From NCBI GenBank assembly GCA_026120035.1, contig JALRME010000009.1:930001-994000 (forward strand): DNA of 64,000 nt, in the 5' to 3' direction. Positions 19,878 through 30,881 of the stretch are shown piece by piece. The notes beneath the pieces were generated by a model. That model did no database searches and had not been told where the DNA came from. It saw only the letters and a list, made by a program, of their open reading frames with translations. The translations under genes were made by a program, and so were the position numbers. The first letter of the stretch is position 1; each line of letters opens with the position of its first letter. This stretch comes from Coleophoma eucalyptorum. Its lineage: Eukaryota; Ascomycota; Leotiomycetes; Helotiales; Dermateaceae.

Positions 19878-21725
19878 ATGTTGAACGTCCTCTGGTGAGC
19901 GAGAGAGAGAGAAAGAGGAAGGTCATGTTAGAGAACAGGAAGTGCTACTAGCTAGCAACAGGCTCTGTCTTAGTTTGGAGGCGGGGAACGAGTGCAGGCA
20001 TGATCGAACGTCGAATGCAAAGACTGGAGAGTTGAGATATCATTAACGAAATCCCAAAATTCAAACATAAATACCTGAACTTCTTGCCGGCCATTCCCCT
20101 AGACAGAGCTGTGATGACCCTATTGAGTTGAGACGGGAAATAAGTGCAGACATGATGAGCCTTCGAAAGCAAGGGCTGGAGGGGGAGTAGCAAGCACGTG
20201 GATTCCAATGTCACCCAAGCTGCTCCTTGGCCATGTCTCCAGACAGAACTGTGATGGATCTTCTGATGCTTGACATGATGCCATCGGAATGCGCTTTGTG
20301 GGGAAGTGTGAAGAGAACAGCTGGATTGAAGAGATCCCTCTCTCAGGCAATATTTCCATGCCCCAGCAGCCATCCACTTAGTAACACAGGGCTCTGGCAT
20401 GCCTTATTCTGCACTTGACAGCGCTCGTAGAGTCTAGAGGTCCTGAAAGCAATCCGTATGGTTCAAGCAAGTGCATCTTGCTATGCTTTTCCCTCACGTC
20501 TTGTTCTACTATCCACTCGGAGAGCTCCACCTGGTGGAGGGGTAGGAACGAAATGTGACACTGGAGATGCCAGACACATCCGATGCATATATTTGCATTG
20601 TGCAGTACAGCTCATACTCCGGGGTGAAGTGCACATGCTGTCTATCAAGACGCCTTCAATCAGACGTAACCCAGAACCGAGCAGAGCATAGCAGAGCAAA
20701 GCAGAGGTTACAGGACAGCCGACGAGAAGCTGCCCCGTGTATCTGACAATGAATTAAGCCGGTCGCTAAGCCAGGCCCGAAGCCGGCGATCGCACGTGTG
20801 CCATGCCACCAGAAGCATGGGAATAGCGAGGGCGGGGTAAAGCGTGCAGGAGTCGCAGCCATGGCCGAGCTAGAAGGAGGGTTGGGAATGAATCATTCGA
20901 TGTTAGAATTCGCCGAAGTTCAACCTTGCATCTGAGATAGAGATGCAGGAGACACAAGGCCAAGAGGGCATCAGGCTCGCCCGCTGGCCAAGCACTGGGA
21001 AGACGCCACCCGCACCACACCCTTTGCCATCCGCCGTCTTGGCCGTCCCACCGAAACTGCAGCGACGGCTGACATGGTTTGCGAGGAAATGGCAGCGCTT
21101 TTGTTCGCCATGTCCTTAGGCGAGCACGACGCCGGCGCTTCGTCATGGCTTTTGTCGCCATCCTCCGCTTGCAGTCGGTCCATGAAATAGTCGGTCAGTC
21201 AGTGAAGTTGGTTTTGATGGGCACGCGGAGATGACGGCCCTGCTAGCCGACAGAGTTCGACTCTCAAACTGCGGATGAAGCACAAGGCTACGCGCAGCTG
21301 CCTCCCATTCTCCGATTCTCCCATTCTCCCATTCTCCCTTGACACCTAATGCCCTTCAAGGCTGTCCCACAATTCTCTGCCTCACGCTGCCCTCTCCCAT
21401 TGGACTTGCGCCTTCGTAAATCGTCACGGCCGATGCTTTCTGCGGACTTGGGTCGCTTTATCGTGTCCCCCCACTTATTGGCTTGACTGATCTCTCGCAT
21501 CTCTGCTGGATCTGATAAAAGCGTCCACTGCCTCTGTTCTTGTCTCAAAGCCCACTCTACCCATTTCCTGCATTGTGCTGTGCTGTGCTGTGTTGTGTTG
21601 CGTGCTTCTGATCTTCTTGCCCAGACGCTCGGTAACATACCTGCCCATCACTTCTGCCGATCCACGCTCACTGCTGGAAACTTACTTGCCCTCTCTTTAC
21701 TTCGGCTATCGACCGCCTTTCCACC
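19878..21725. other. Intergenic with diverged tandem duplication and short repeats
   Basis: No gene is supported in about 1.8 kb, although a 150-codon minus frame spans 19948-20400. It contains the two-copy repeat at 19984-20275, a GCAGAGCA-type short repeat (about 20677-20707), a run of ATTCTCCC units (about 21306-21340) and a TGTGC/TGTGT run (about 21572-21602). Confidence 0.45.
19984..20275. repeat. Two-copy diverged tandem duplication, about 145 bp per unit
   Basis: Unit 1 (about 19984-20132) and unit 2 (about 20133-20275) share ordered blocks. GTGCAGGCATGAT pairs with GTGCAGACATGAT, and a GCAAAGACTGGAG-like block pairs with GCAAGGGCTGGAG. GACAGAGCTGTGATG pairs with GACAGAACTGTGATG, each preceded by GGCCAT. 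The middle has drifted. It is an old direct duplication in non-coding DNA. Confidence 0.6.
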
Positions 21726-22970
21726 ATGGCTCCCAGTGCCGTCGACATCCTGCCTTCGTCGTTGCCCGACGGGGTGAAGAAAATCACCAAGCCTTCCAGA
21801 CCTGACATTATGCTTGAGCCTGAATCTGGCTTCACCCGACTGAGGTAAGAAAGGATTCCATACCAGCTATCCCTCGATGTGCACAGAGACCTATATACAT
21901 GCACACACATATGTCTGTGTGCATGTGCGTGTATGCCTCTACATGTTTATATATCAATCTATTGCATGGGAATTTGCATCTATGTATATATATTTAGAAG
22001 ACACCCGCTAACCCAGCATTCCAGCGCCGGTGAGAAGTACAATGACTTCCGCGATGATCTAGCCGAGCACGGGTACGCCGTGATCAAGAATGCCATCCCG
22101 GAAGAGCGCGCGCGAGCATACCAGCAAGGCGCCTTCTCCTGGCTGAAGTCCTTCGACCGTGGGTTGGATCTCGACAACCCCGACACGTGGACGGCGGAGC
22201 ACCTCCCCGTGCAGTCCAAGATCAACACGTTCGTAGCGTACGGCGTGACCCACGAGAAGTTCATGTGGGATGCGCGCATGGAGCCCGGGGTGCTGAAGGC
22301 CTTCGAGACCATGTGGGGCACGCCCGAGCTGCTGGTGAGCTTCGACGCCCTGAACGTCACTTTCCCCAACCGCAAGGACGTCCCGCACATGATGCCCTGG
22401 GAGCACGTCGACCAGAGCCCGCTGCGCCGGGGCCTGCACTGCGTGCAAGGCATCATCAACCTCTCCGAGGCCGGGCCCGACGATGGCGGCCTGGTCGTCT
22501 ACCCAGGCTCGCACAAGCTCCTCGAGCAGTACCTCGAGGAGGCCACTGACGCCTCGACGTGGACCCCGGCTGACTTCTTGCCCATTCGCGGCGAGGAGTT
22601 GGAGTACTTCACCTCACGGGGCTTGAAGCCTCTGAAGGTTGTCGCGGGCCCGGGAGATCTGATTGTCTGGGACAGCCGCACCATCCACTATGGCTCGGAG
22701 CCGACGGAGAAGAGCAGTACCATCCGGACGGTGATTTACGCGACCTACACGCCCGCGGCCTTGGCGAAGGAGGAAGCGCTGAAGGTCAAGAAGGAGGTCT
22801 TTGAGAAGTATGGCGGAACCACCCACTGGCCGCATGACAACATCAAGTCTCGGACGAACCCACCGTTGCGGGCAGATGGCCTGGTGGATCCTTTGAACCG
22901 GCTGGAACCGCGGGATATGCCTGAGAAGACGGATCAGTTGTTGAAGCTGGCTGGGGCTATGGCTTATTAG
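21726..22970 (+). CDS. Phytanoyl-CoA dioxygenase (PhyH) family Fe(II)/2-oxoglutarate oxygenase
   Basis: Exons 21726..21844 and 22025..22970 around a 180-bp intron (GTAAGA donor, TTCCAG acceptor); 354 aa. PhyH proteins hydroxylate substrates using Fe(II), O2 and 2-oxoglutarate in a jelly-roll fold. The metal triad is visible: His and Asp in PWEHVDQSPL and the distal His in IVWDSRTIHYGSEP, with GGLVVYPGSHKLLEQYL between and an Arg shortly after (SSTIRTVIYATYTP) for 2-oxoglutarate. The N-terminus (YNDFRDDLAEHGYAVIKNAIP) is typical. There is no signal peptide, and the substrate is unknown; related fungal genes often act on small molecules. Codons from about 22100 to 22700 end almost always in G or C, unlike neighbouring genes. 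Convergent with the rhamnosidase-like gene. Confidence 0.9.
21899..21924. repeat. Imperfect inverted repeat in the PhyH intron
   Basis: ATGCACACACAT is followed at once by ATGTCTGTGTGCAT, its reverse complement with a two-base interruption. The surrounding intron is alternating purine-pyrimidine. It could form a hairpin in the pre-mRNA; no function is known. Confidence 0.5.
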
Positions 22971-23353
22971 ATGCCAAAGGTATAGATTTTGGGTTGGGAG
23001 CAAATGGATGAATGGCTGGGTGAGCATGTAGTGGGCGTTTATAAGAGGATGTCTTATCTCCAGATTGAAAATAATGGTGCGCGTTTTGTTTTGTTTTGTA
23101 TTGCTTGAGTTTGTTAAGCGGACGTAGAAGATAATTTTTCGGCTGCATTCCGCTATATCTGTACGTTATCTGTACACCATAAGCTGGATGGCCATTACGA
23201 AAGATAGATTCGATTTAGAGATTGAAACGGACCAGGAGAATGTCACGTAAGCACACAGTCATGATATATTTAGCGACGGGGAAAAATCCTAGGATAATGT
23301 TACATAAGTGCCATCTTAAGGCTTTATGTCCTCAATCGTTGCATTAGATTATA
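22971..23353. other. Convergent 3' flanks of PhyH and GH78-like genes
   Basis: 383 bp between stop codons. No gene or structured element was recognised. Confidence 0.35.
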
Positions 23354-25525
23354 TTACCCGAGAACCAACGTCCATGTGCCGCCGCTGACATCCTCAGCAA
23401 CACCATCAACCAACGAAACATTCAATCCAGAACTTCCCTGCAAACTTCCAGTAATACCTGGTAAGCTAACACTACCCGTGGTTCCCTCGGGTGTGGAGAA
23501 CGTGAATTCTGAAATGGTCCCATTAACGCCCGTCGTCTTGACCTCGCTCTCGAACGAACCCAGGCTGGTCTGGAAGCCGGCATGGATATAGGTCAAGTCA
23601 CCTGGTAGGGGAGCAACTTTCCACGTAGTGCCTTCGGCCCCAACGAGGTGAAGTCCTGCGACGTAGAAGCTTAGGAGTGAGGTGGGCCCCGAGGACCAAC
23701 CATGAGCGTGCGAGACTCGCGGGTCGTTTCTGTATGGAGCATAGTGCAGAGAGCCATCGAAGGAGTAGCCTTCGATGAAGGTTGAATTCGTCATGCGTGG
23801 GTCATCCAGCATGAAGTCTGCCCATTGCAGGCGCATCAAGTCGAGAGCCGCCTGGGGAGCGGAAGCCACGAAGTGCCCTTCCAACTCGAAGGAGCTGATG
23901 AATGGTGACACGGTGAGCGGCGAACCAGCTTCTGGAGCTGGGGCTCCATACTGTCCCCAGCGCGCCTGTAGAGCACCTGAGATTGCTTTGGCTTGCGCAG
24001 AGTCAAGGGTGAGGTTTGATTTCAAGGCCCAAGCATTTCCATCTTGTGGGGAGAGGAGGGTGGTTTCGTTGTCGTGGTAGAGACTAGTCGTGGTGTTCCA
24101 GAGCAGTGCGTTTGCTGCTGATTTGATGTTCGTGGCATAGCTTGTCCAGTTCGCTACGACAGACGTCTCGTTCAGAACATCTGCAAGTTCAAGTCCTCGG
24201 TTGATAGTATAGTATAATATGGCATTGGCCTCAATATTGTGCCCGCTAGGTACTGTCAGCTTGTGTACTGATTCACGTAGCCGAGACGATCGCGTAGAAA
24301 TGTGGACTTACCCCATACCAACACGCAACCAGTCAGCAGCTGATGTGACATTCATTAACCCCGTCGAGTCAACAAATCCAAGAGACCAACCAAGCCCTAT
24401 TATGTTCGTAGTTAGCATCAAGTCTGCAAGCGAGCAGGAATCCGTACCTTTAGTGAAGACTGGCCACACGCTCTGCAGATAAGCGACGTCACCAGTATAC
24501 TGATAGTAATATGATATGCCAATGAGACTGTAGAGATGGTAAGTAAAGCTCACAATACCCAGGTCAGAGAAAGGAATTCCCGCGTAAGGGAGCATTCCCG
24601 TGGTGGCATTCTGAAGCGACAGGAGTGAGTTAAGCGAGTTCTTGACCGATTCCAGATCATTTGTTGAGACGAAGATGCTCGGGACTGCCACCGACATATC
24701 ACCAGGCCAGATTTCTCGATCTCTCTTAGCTCCATCTGTAATCACACTGCTGCCATTGGCAATAGTGGCATTGTTATACCAAGTTACGGTTTCCGGCAAG
24801 GAGATGTTATCCGAACTGCTTATAGTACCGAGATGTACCAGCGCGTTTCCGAAGTTTGGACTGGTTATGTGGATTAGTAGTGCATCCGCAAGGTCTTGGT
24901 CTGATTTTACTTACTCAATGTTGCAGATTTGATTGGTATAAGCACCTGCATACCAAACACGATTCAGAGACTCGTCATTGCAGTGGAAGAAGCCTCGGTA
25001 AGCTCTGAGGTCCTGCACCGGAGCTGCAGTAAAATTCGTACTGATGGCAGTAACCTCAATTGTCGCATTGCTGATCAGACTTAGGTATCTGAAAGATCCT
25101 CGATCATGATACCTCTCCACCGTGTAAGTTCCAGGACCTCTTCCAACTGGTAGCCAGACTACTTCGTCCAGTCCAGCATCGGCAGTGGCATCGCTAGCTT
25201 GCCCGTTAATCCAAAGCGAGGACTCGGTATACGTGAGTCCAATGAATGCATCAGAAGTTGACGACGACGTGACAGTGACTGAGACAACACCGCCGATGTT
25301 TTTTGTATAATCAAAAGTCACTGAGGAATTTCCTTGGAAGGTTGCACTTCCATTGGGGCCACCGAGGAGAGAGTTTGCATTGGATACGGTACCATTGACC
25401 CGGTGAACGACTGGAGGATAGATTGTTCTCGAGGCTGGAGCAAGAATATACTCCTCGTATAGAACTGATTGAACAGAGAGGAAGAACAGCGGCAAAGTAG
25501 CTAAGCTACGCTTGGTGAACTTCAT
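23354..25525 (-). CDS. Secreted alpha-L-rhamnosidase-like glycoside hydrolase (GH78-like)
   Basis: Exons 25525..24915, 24860..24448, 24396..24312 and 24245..23354, with introns of 54, 51 and 66 bp; 666 aa. A signal peptide is clear (MKFTKRSLATLPLFFLSVQS). An N-terminal beta-domain precedes an (alpha/alpha)6 barrel with the family landmarks DGAKRDREIWPGD, LPYAGIPFSDLG, WSLGFVDSTGLMN and GGHNIEANAILYY, the last restored across the third intron. Acidic residues around KRDR-x-x-WPGD are the usual catalytic region. GH78 enzymes release terminal L-rhamnose from pectin side chains, flavonoids or saponins, suggesting plant-derived substrates. The 51-bp intron keeps frame and has no stop, so unspliced mRNA would encode 17 extra residues. 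Many N-glycosylation sequons are present. Confidence 0.88.
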
Positions 25526-27020
25526 GATGAATAGCCGAACAATTGCGCCCAGTATTGCAGTCCCATCTTAGCTAGGACAGAAGGTACTCTTATACCTGCA
25601 ATTTCCTCAATTACCAATGCCCCGCTCCCCAGATTCACCCCGCCATTAGAAATCCTTCTTTACATGACGGGTTCTCTGCGCTGGGGCAATAGTAGACCAA
25701 GACCAGCAGCACGCAGGGTACAGGGTCAGGGTTGACGAGCTTGAGTGACAAGCACAGATAATTTTGCAAGAAGTCAAGAAGAGACAAAGGAAGATCGTCA
25801 TGCATATTTGCGGTGCAAGCTTGAGGATGAAGAGCTTCGCAAGCTCACGGGGTAGATCCTAGCGACAGCCTCGGCTTTACAATGTCGAGGACCGAGAGAC
25901 TAATTTCTTCACCAGTAGGAAAGCCAGCCAGAACATAGAAGGAGTAAGGAAGGGCTTGGAAGAGTTCATCCAATCTCGTGTTATGCAAAGAGGAGATGCT
26001 TGCTCCGATTACCGATGTGGGGTGTTTATGCGTGGAGACGAGTTGCGTTTGGCGGAGAAGCGGGGGATGCCAGTTTAACTTTTCTCTGTCGTTGCCGGAG
26101 CGAGCTCCAACACGAAGTACAAAGTAAAAGATACAGTGGAGCTGAGACCAACTCATCTGCCGCTGCTTATGCCGACACCTCCATCATGATATTATCCAGA
26201 GTCGGCCCGCATACTCTGAGTACTCGATGCGTGTTTGCTTGGCGAGAGCTTCTTGCGTTGCGAATGATATTCGATCTTCGCCGACATGGTGGGGCTCGGC
26301 CGGAGATGTTTCGAGCCTAAAGACTTGGGTTGAGCAGCTGGTACCTGTCCTGGATTATGGCTGACGGATTCTGACACATGTGTGGCTGGTCCTTGTTCTG
26401 GTGTTAGGAACAGTTGAGAAGAGTTGAAAAGTAGCTGATGAAGTAACGAAACAGCCGAGAGGAAGTCCCACTATTTGGATCTAGCGAGCTCTCACTCACT
26501 CTCACTCACTACCATTCACCTATTCACATCTAAAGCCCAGTCACAAATATGAATTATAGGTGAAATCGATAACATATCCCATTTTGTGGAGTAAATAATA
26601 TACATAGCTAGGACAAGAACAAAAAGAGCTAAAGAAAACGTAAAGCAAAAGATCAAAACTTTCAAACTCCTTTCCGCATTGCTTGCTTGCTAGCCAAGCA
26701 TGTACTGTGGTTCGTAAAAAGGAAATTCCCAATTAACCCAAATTTGAACAGAGCTGCAACTCCATGGCCCTTGGAAAATCAAGAAAAACTTGACTCTCCA
26801 AGAGGAGAAAAGAAGAAAAAGCCCATAACTGTCGTGTAAGTCGTAGCGTTCATCGTGAATACCTCATCCGCATCATCACCATAGAACCTATCCCAATCCC
26901 AACCCAACCTGACCTGACCTATTCCGTATGTTCAGTCCTGCCTTCCCCACAAGGGGTCTTTTCTATCCCAAGGCGAGTCCGAATGCACCTTATGTTCGTA
27001 TATACTTCGACATCACCAAC
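25526..27020. other. Intergenic, nothing recognised (about 1.5 kb)
   Basis: This holds the promoter of the GH78-like gene on the left and the 3' flank of the Byr4-like gene on the right. A 103-codon minus frame (25845-26156) has no family features. A short CTCACT repeat lies at about 26492-26510. Confidence 0.4.
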
Positions 27021-30000
27021 TTAGAGCTCCCCCACCACATCCCGGATGCTCCATCTCCAAGCTTCACCGTGCTCTTCTCTTTGAGCACCTACCCAACGTT
27101 CGCACTTGCGTCGCCAGCGCTCTTCCTCCTCTCGTTGTCTCTTTACGAATTCGGGTCCAACATCAAACTCTTCGCCTACGAGCCATTCATCTTTCAATCC
27201 CTCGCTCTTTCGTCCCCCGCCGTTCTCGGCGTCTGCTTTGGTTGGAGAATCTTCAAGGTCAGGCACGTCTTTGAAAACGTCCTCCTCGTCGTCAAAGGCA
27301 TCAAAGCCATCCATAGTATCACTGGCATCGCTCTTGCCTGCTGATTGTGGTGCCATCTTCAGCCAGCACATCCTCTGGGGGTCGAAGACCATGCCGCCAA
27401 CGACCTGAACTCCTTGCGATGCATTAATGTTTGTAATGAGAGCAGGACGCGGTGTGCTAGTCTCTTTCTCGCGATAAGAACTCGCCGGTATTGATCCAGT
27501 GGTTGGTGACGAAGCCGGGACATCAAATGAAGTCAGGTCGTTCTCGTTTCCTACCCAGCGGAACGTTTCTGGATCATACCGCATGCCCTTGATTGCTAAA
27601 GGAAGAGTGTTAGAGTTGTATGGCATTGAACTGTGGTTGGACATACATTTAGGGTTGTTAATATTGCCAAGCGGCTTGATCAATTGAGGTTTCTGCGGAG
27701 GCCCACGAGTCTTCTTTGATCTGATTGTCGACTGTGCATTGGATGTCAATCCAGTTTTAGCAGACACTTGAGCCTTCCATTGGTTTGTAAGCGTAGTAAG
27801 AGGTGCTCCTGAGCCTGATGGTGTGCGCTGCGAAAGGACATGCTCTCTGGCCATACGGCTGGCAGTGGTATCGCGAGCGAATCGTGGAAGATTGTCATGA
27901 GACTTAACTGGCGAGTACGGTGTAGAAGGTGCTGGTGATACCGTCCGGTCAGGCATGATATTTTGATGTATCATATTGCGCAGAAGAGACTTTGGTGCAC
28001 CGCGAGCAATGGGCTGCTTGATGAACTTCTGTTCAGCATGCTGTGAAGTTGGGAGATCATCAAAGCCATCCAGCTCACATCCATCACCAAAATGCCGTCT
28101 TCGGACCGGTTTTGTAATCTGCCTCTTCCCAGCAGCTTCTCGTGCCAGAGATTCAGCACCTCTCTGTATTCGTTTTGGGCTTGGCGATCTTATTGTTGAT
28201 CTCGAAACCGCCCTTGACGATGGTCGAAACTCTCCACTATGAGTCGAGGATTCGGAGTCGTGACGGCGAAAATGTCGAGATGTCTTTATTGCAACATGAT
28301 GGGATTGAGCATTGAACCCACCAGCGGGAAGAAATGGCGCTGGCTTTCTCGAATGAGACATACTTGAGTCAGCCCCTGATCGATCTCTCTCAACCGGAGT
28401 TTTTGGCCGAGACATCGAATTAGGCCGACTATTGGTATCAGTCCGAGACGGAGGTCTTCCATATCGCGGTATCGCTGGCTTGGAGGGGGAATCTGAGAAG
28501 GATTTCATGATTGGCATAGATCGCTTAAGCTTGAGCAGCTGCGCGCTTGTCGTTGTGGGTTCATTGCGAAGAGTTGTTGCGGATAATTTAGAATTAAGCT
28601 CACGTCTTCGAGGAGTTGATGGTAATTGAGAGTGTGTCGACGATGGTGTCGTTGGTGTTGGTATGCTAGAAATCGATGACTGCGCTGAATGTCCGCTAAG
28701 TCTGGATTGAGAACGACGATTGCGGGCAGCAATTGGTCCACCACTCTCTGACACCGGCTCAAGAGATGATGATTGTACGCGTTCATGGCCAAGGGGACGA
28801 GGAAGGCGCGATCCGACCGCTGGTGCTGGTTTGTTTGTGAAGGTCAAAGAGACTGCTGTCTTTGGTCGAGTCGGGCTCGCCTGCCGTGTGGTTTTGACTC
28901 TAATGTTTCGGTTGAGCGTGAGCTTCTTGGAACTGAATACATCGCCGTCTCCAATCTCAAGACCAGATAGGAAATCATCTGTTGCTGTTGGCGCTGAGAA
29001 AGGTGTAGCCTTTGTGTCATTATGCATTCGCTCTGGCGAACGATCTTGCTGTTTCTTCTTTAATATATCATCGAAGCGTAATGGACCACTTGGTAGAACG
29101 AGTCCATCGAGACCTTCGTCTTCACTCTCAACTGTCACCGAGCTCGAGACATTCGAGACACTAGGACTAAGCGCCGAGATAGAGGAACTTCTGTTTGACC
29201 TGCCATCCCTTCTCGTGCCTCCAAATCGTGTACCTAGGCTTCCCTCTCCCCACCCATCAAGATCTTCGTGAGAACTAACAGGTGTCTTTGGAATATCCTT
29301 GCGAGAAGAGAGTGCAAGGGGAGTATCCTCTGATGGTAGTTGAAAATCCTTATCAAAATCCTCGTCTCCGCCTCCGACCCTCTGGGGGGTTGGTGGTGTT
29401 ATGAGCGGTATAAGTTTAGGGCCCTGCCTGCTCTTTGCAACTTTGATTGTTGATCCGCTGTCGCCGAAGAAATCATCTTCATCATCATCTCGAAACCGTT
29501 CGAGGTTCGCCGATGTCAACTTCGCCTGCTGATCTTTCTGCGATTTCAAGTCGAATATCGGCGCGGCTTGGAGACCTTTAGGAGGACTTGAACCGGGGCC
29601 GCTAACTTGCCGCAACGTATCTGGAAACCTTGAGGCATCTTGAGCCTTAATCTTGAAACCTCCTTCTCTAGGTAATTCCAGGTCTCCATCGTCCCAATCA
29701 TCCTGAATTATCTTCTTTATCTTCCTGCCTCCTAGCCTCTTGATCGTCCCTCCCATAAGCGCTGAAGAAGGTACATTCTGTGGTATGGGTATGCCAGCCC
29801 TCTTCGCTGTAGCAATTGCGTCAATAGTTGATTTCTCGTCGTCGCCTGGTAGATGTACTTGGCGTTCCTCGTCTCCATTGGTGGATTCAAAGTCAGATCG
29901 AATTGACAGGCGCGACGATATTGAATCGCGATGATGAGATGGCGCAGTTGTCGCTATCGATGCGCTTCGAAAGGTGAAGTCATCGCCTCCAATATCCAGG

Positions 30001-30071
30001 TCGTCGTCGTCCCAGTTCTCGATTGCCTCTTCCATGACGGGCTCGCGGGGCTTCAGCGTCAACGGCTCCAT
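27021..30071 (-). CDS. Byr4/Bfa1-like cytokinesis regulator (two-component GAP subunit)
   Basis: Exons 30071..27647 and 27595..27021; 999 aa from the Met at 30071, or 1009 from 30101. Byr4 with Cdc16 forms the GAP for the Spg1/Tem1 GTPase at the spindle pole and restrains the septation network. The N-terminus has the acidic motif ENWDDDDLDIGGDDF and later IIQDDWDDGDLELP. The middle is long, Ser/Pro-rich and disordered, with many SP/TP sites. The conserved C-terminus has KPQLIKPLGN, GMRYDPETFRWVGNENDL and VVGGMVFDPQRMCWLKM, then an acidic stretch and a basic Trp-rich end. The 51-bp intron (GTATGT donor, CTAAC branch, TTTAG acceptor) is in frame and stop-free; removing it brings NNPK next to SIKGMRYDPE as expected. 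Confidence 0.85.
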   Translation of the reverse strand: MEPLTLKPREPVMEEAIENWDDDDLDIGGDDFTFRSASIATTAPSHHRDSISSRLSIRSDFESTNGDEERQVHLPGDDEKSTIDAIATAKRAGIPIPQNVPSSALMGGTIKRLGGRKIKKIIQDDWDDGDLELPREGGFKIKAQDASRFPDTLRQVSGPGSSPPKGLQAAPIFDLKSQKDQQAKLTSANLERFRDDDEDDFFGDSGSTIKVAKSRQGPKLIPLITPPTPQRVGGGDEDFDKDFQLPSEDTPLALSSRKDIPKTPVSSHEDLDGWGEGSLGTRFGGTRRDGRSNRSSSISALSPSVSNVSSSVTVESEDEGLDGLVLPSGPLRFDDILKKKQQDRSPERMHNDTKATPFSAPTATDDFLSGLEIGDGDVFSSKKLTLNRNIRVKTTRQASPTRPKTAVSLTFTNKPAPAVGSRLPRPLGHERVQSSSLEPVSESGGPIAARNRRSQSRLSGHSAQSSISSIPTPTTPSSTHSQLPSTPRRRELNSKLSATTLRNEPTTTSAQLLKLKRSMPIMKSFSDSPSKPAIPRYGRPPSRTDTNSRPNSMSRPKTPVERDRSGADSSMSHSRKPAPFLPAGGFNAQSHHVAIKTSRHFRRHDSESSTHSGEFRPSSRAVSRSTIRSPSPKRIQRGAESLAREAAGKRQITKPVRRRHFGDGCELDGFDDLPTSQHAEQKFIKQPIARGAPKSLLRNMIHQNIMPDRTVSPAPSTPYSPVKSHDNLPRFARDTTASRMAREHVLSQRTPSGSGAPLTTLTNQWKAQVSAKTGLTSNAQSTIRSKKTRGPPQKPQLIKPLGNINNPKCMSNHSSMPYNSNTLPLAIKGMRYDPETFRWVGNENDLTSFDVPASSPTTGSIPASSYREKETSTPRPALITNINASQGVQVVGGMVFDPQRMCWLKMAPQSAGKSDASDTMDGFDAFDDEEDVFKDVPDLEDSPTKADAENGGGRKSEGLKDEWLVGEEFDVGPEFVKRQREEEERWRRKCERWVGAQREEHGEAWRWSIRDVVGEL

Positions 30072-30101
30072 TTCCCCAGTTGTTGTTCCGAAGTAAACCA
30101 A

Positions 30102-30881
30102 CGGAGGGGAAGGCTTGAATAAGTCCTCCTGGAGACAAGTCCAAGAGAGAGTTCACAGCTGCCAGTGGCTTTTCCAGAGGAATTCCAGAAAACTCTAACC
30201 GGCAGGGAGATCCAAAATCGCAGAATGGCCTAAGTCCGTAAATCCATGATCGAACGACCCAAGAATGTCGTGTTATGTCGTATTCCAAGGGTAAAAATCA
30301 GCTTTCGAGTTGTAAATCCAAATTTTCACGGTGTCGTCGCGGTCTTCGTTAGGTGGTTGTGGTTCGTTTGCTGTTGTTCTTCCTGCCTCGATGTTGTTGT
30401 CGCGGGTCAACCTCTCGCGGCTCTCTTTCATATATCTGACTGTCTTATCAATTGCGTTGTATGTGGATCGAAGAATCTGTCTCGAAACAGGTTCTGCTGA
30501 TCGCTCGAAGTCGACGTCGTTGTGCGTACCTGAATTTCAGTGGCCGGTCGAGATGGCTGGTCGGATTGCTCGAAAGACACGATCCTAGCCGCGTACTAAC
30601 CTAAAAGGGGCGCGACAATAATAGCTCTGTTAAGGTACGAGCACCTGATATGCGACCGTTGATGCCTTCACGATGGAGCCATGCTGCCTAGAATAATACA
30701 ATTTTCCAAGTCATCCTTAAAACTTAACGATCGCTCCGGTTTGTCATTGTCGTCTTCATCAAACTTTTTTCTCATTTTGTAATCTCACCGTTCACAGTTG
30801 ACAAGAATGGAAGCTAAAGATCTTGACTTCTGATAATCCTTAATCTCGTAACCTTGTTTCACCAACGTCATAAGCACCACC
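30102..30881. promoter_or_regulatory. Divergent promoter region, Byr4-like (-) / XRCC4-like (+)
   Basis: About 780 bp between start codons without a supported gene. Two overlapping plus-strand frames of about 85 codons have no features. No operator was identified. Confidence 0.35.

Noticed and set aside
19948..20400. 150-codon minus-strand frame
   Set aside because: No domain, overlaps the tandem duplication, and its peptide does not repeat as a coding duplication would.
21245..21262. GTTCGACTC, a tRNA B-box-like word
   Set aside because: No pairing T-stem of five bases, no A box at the right distance and no acceptor stem.
25845..26156. 103-codon minus-strand frame
   Set aside because: No domain or splice context; biased composition typical of intergenic frames.
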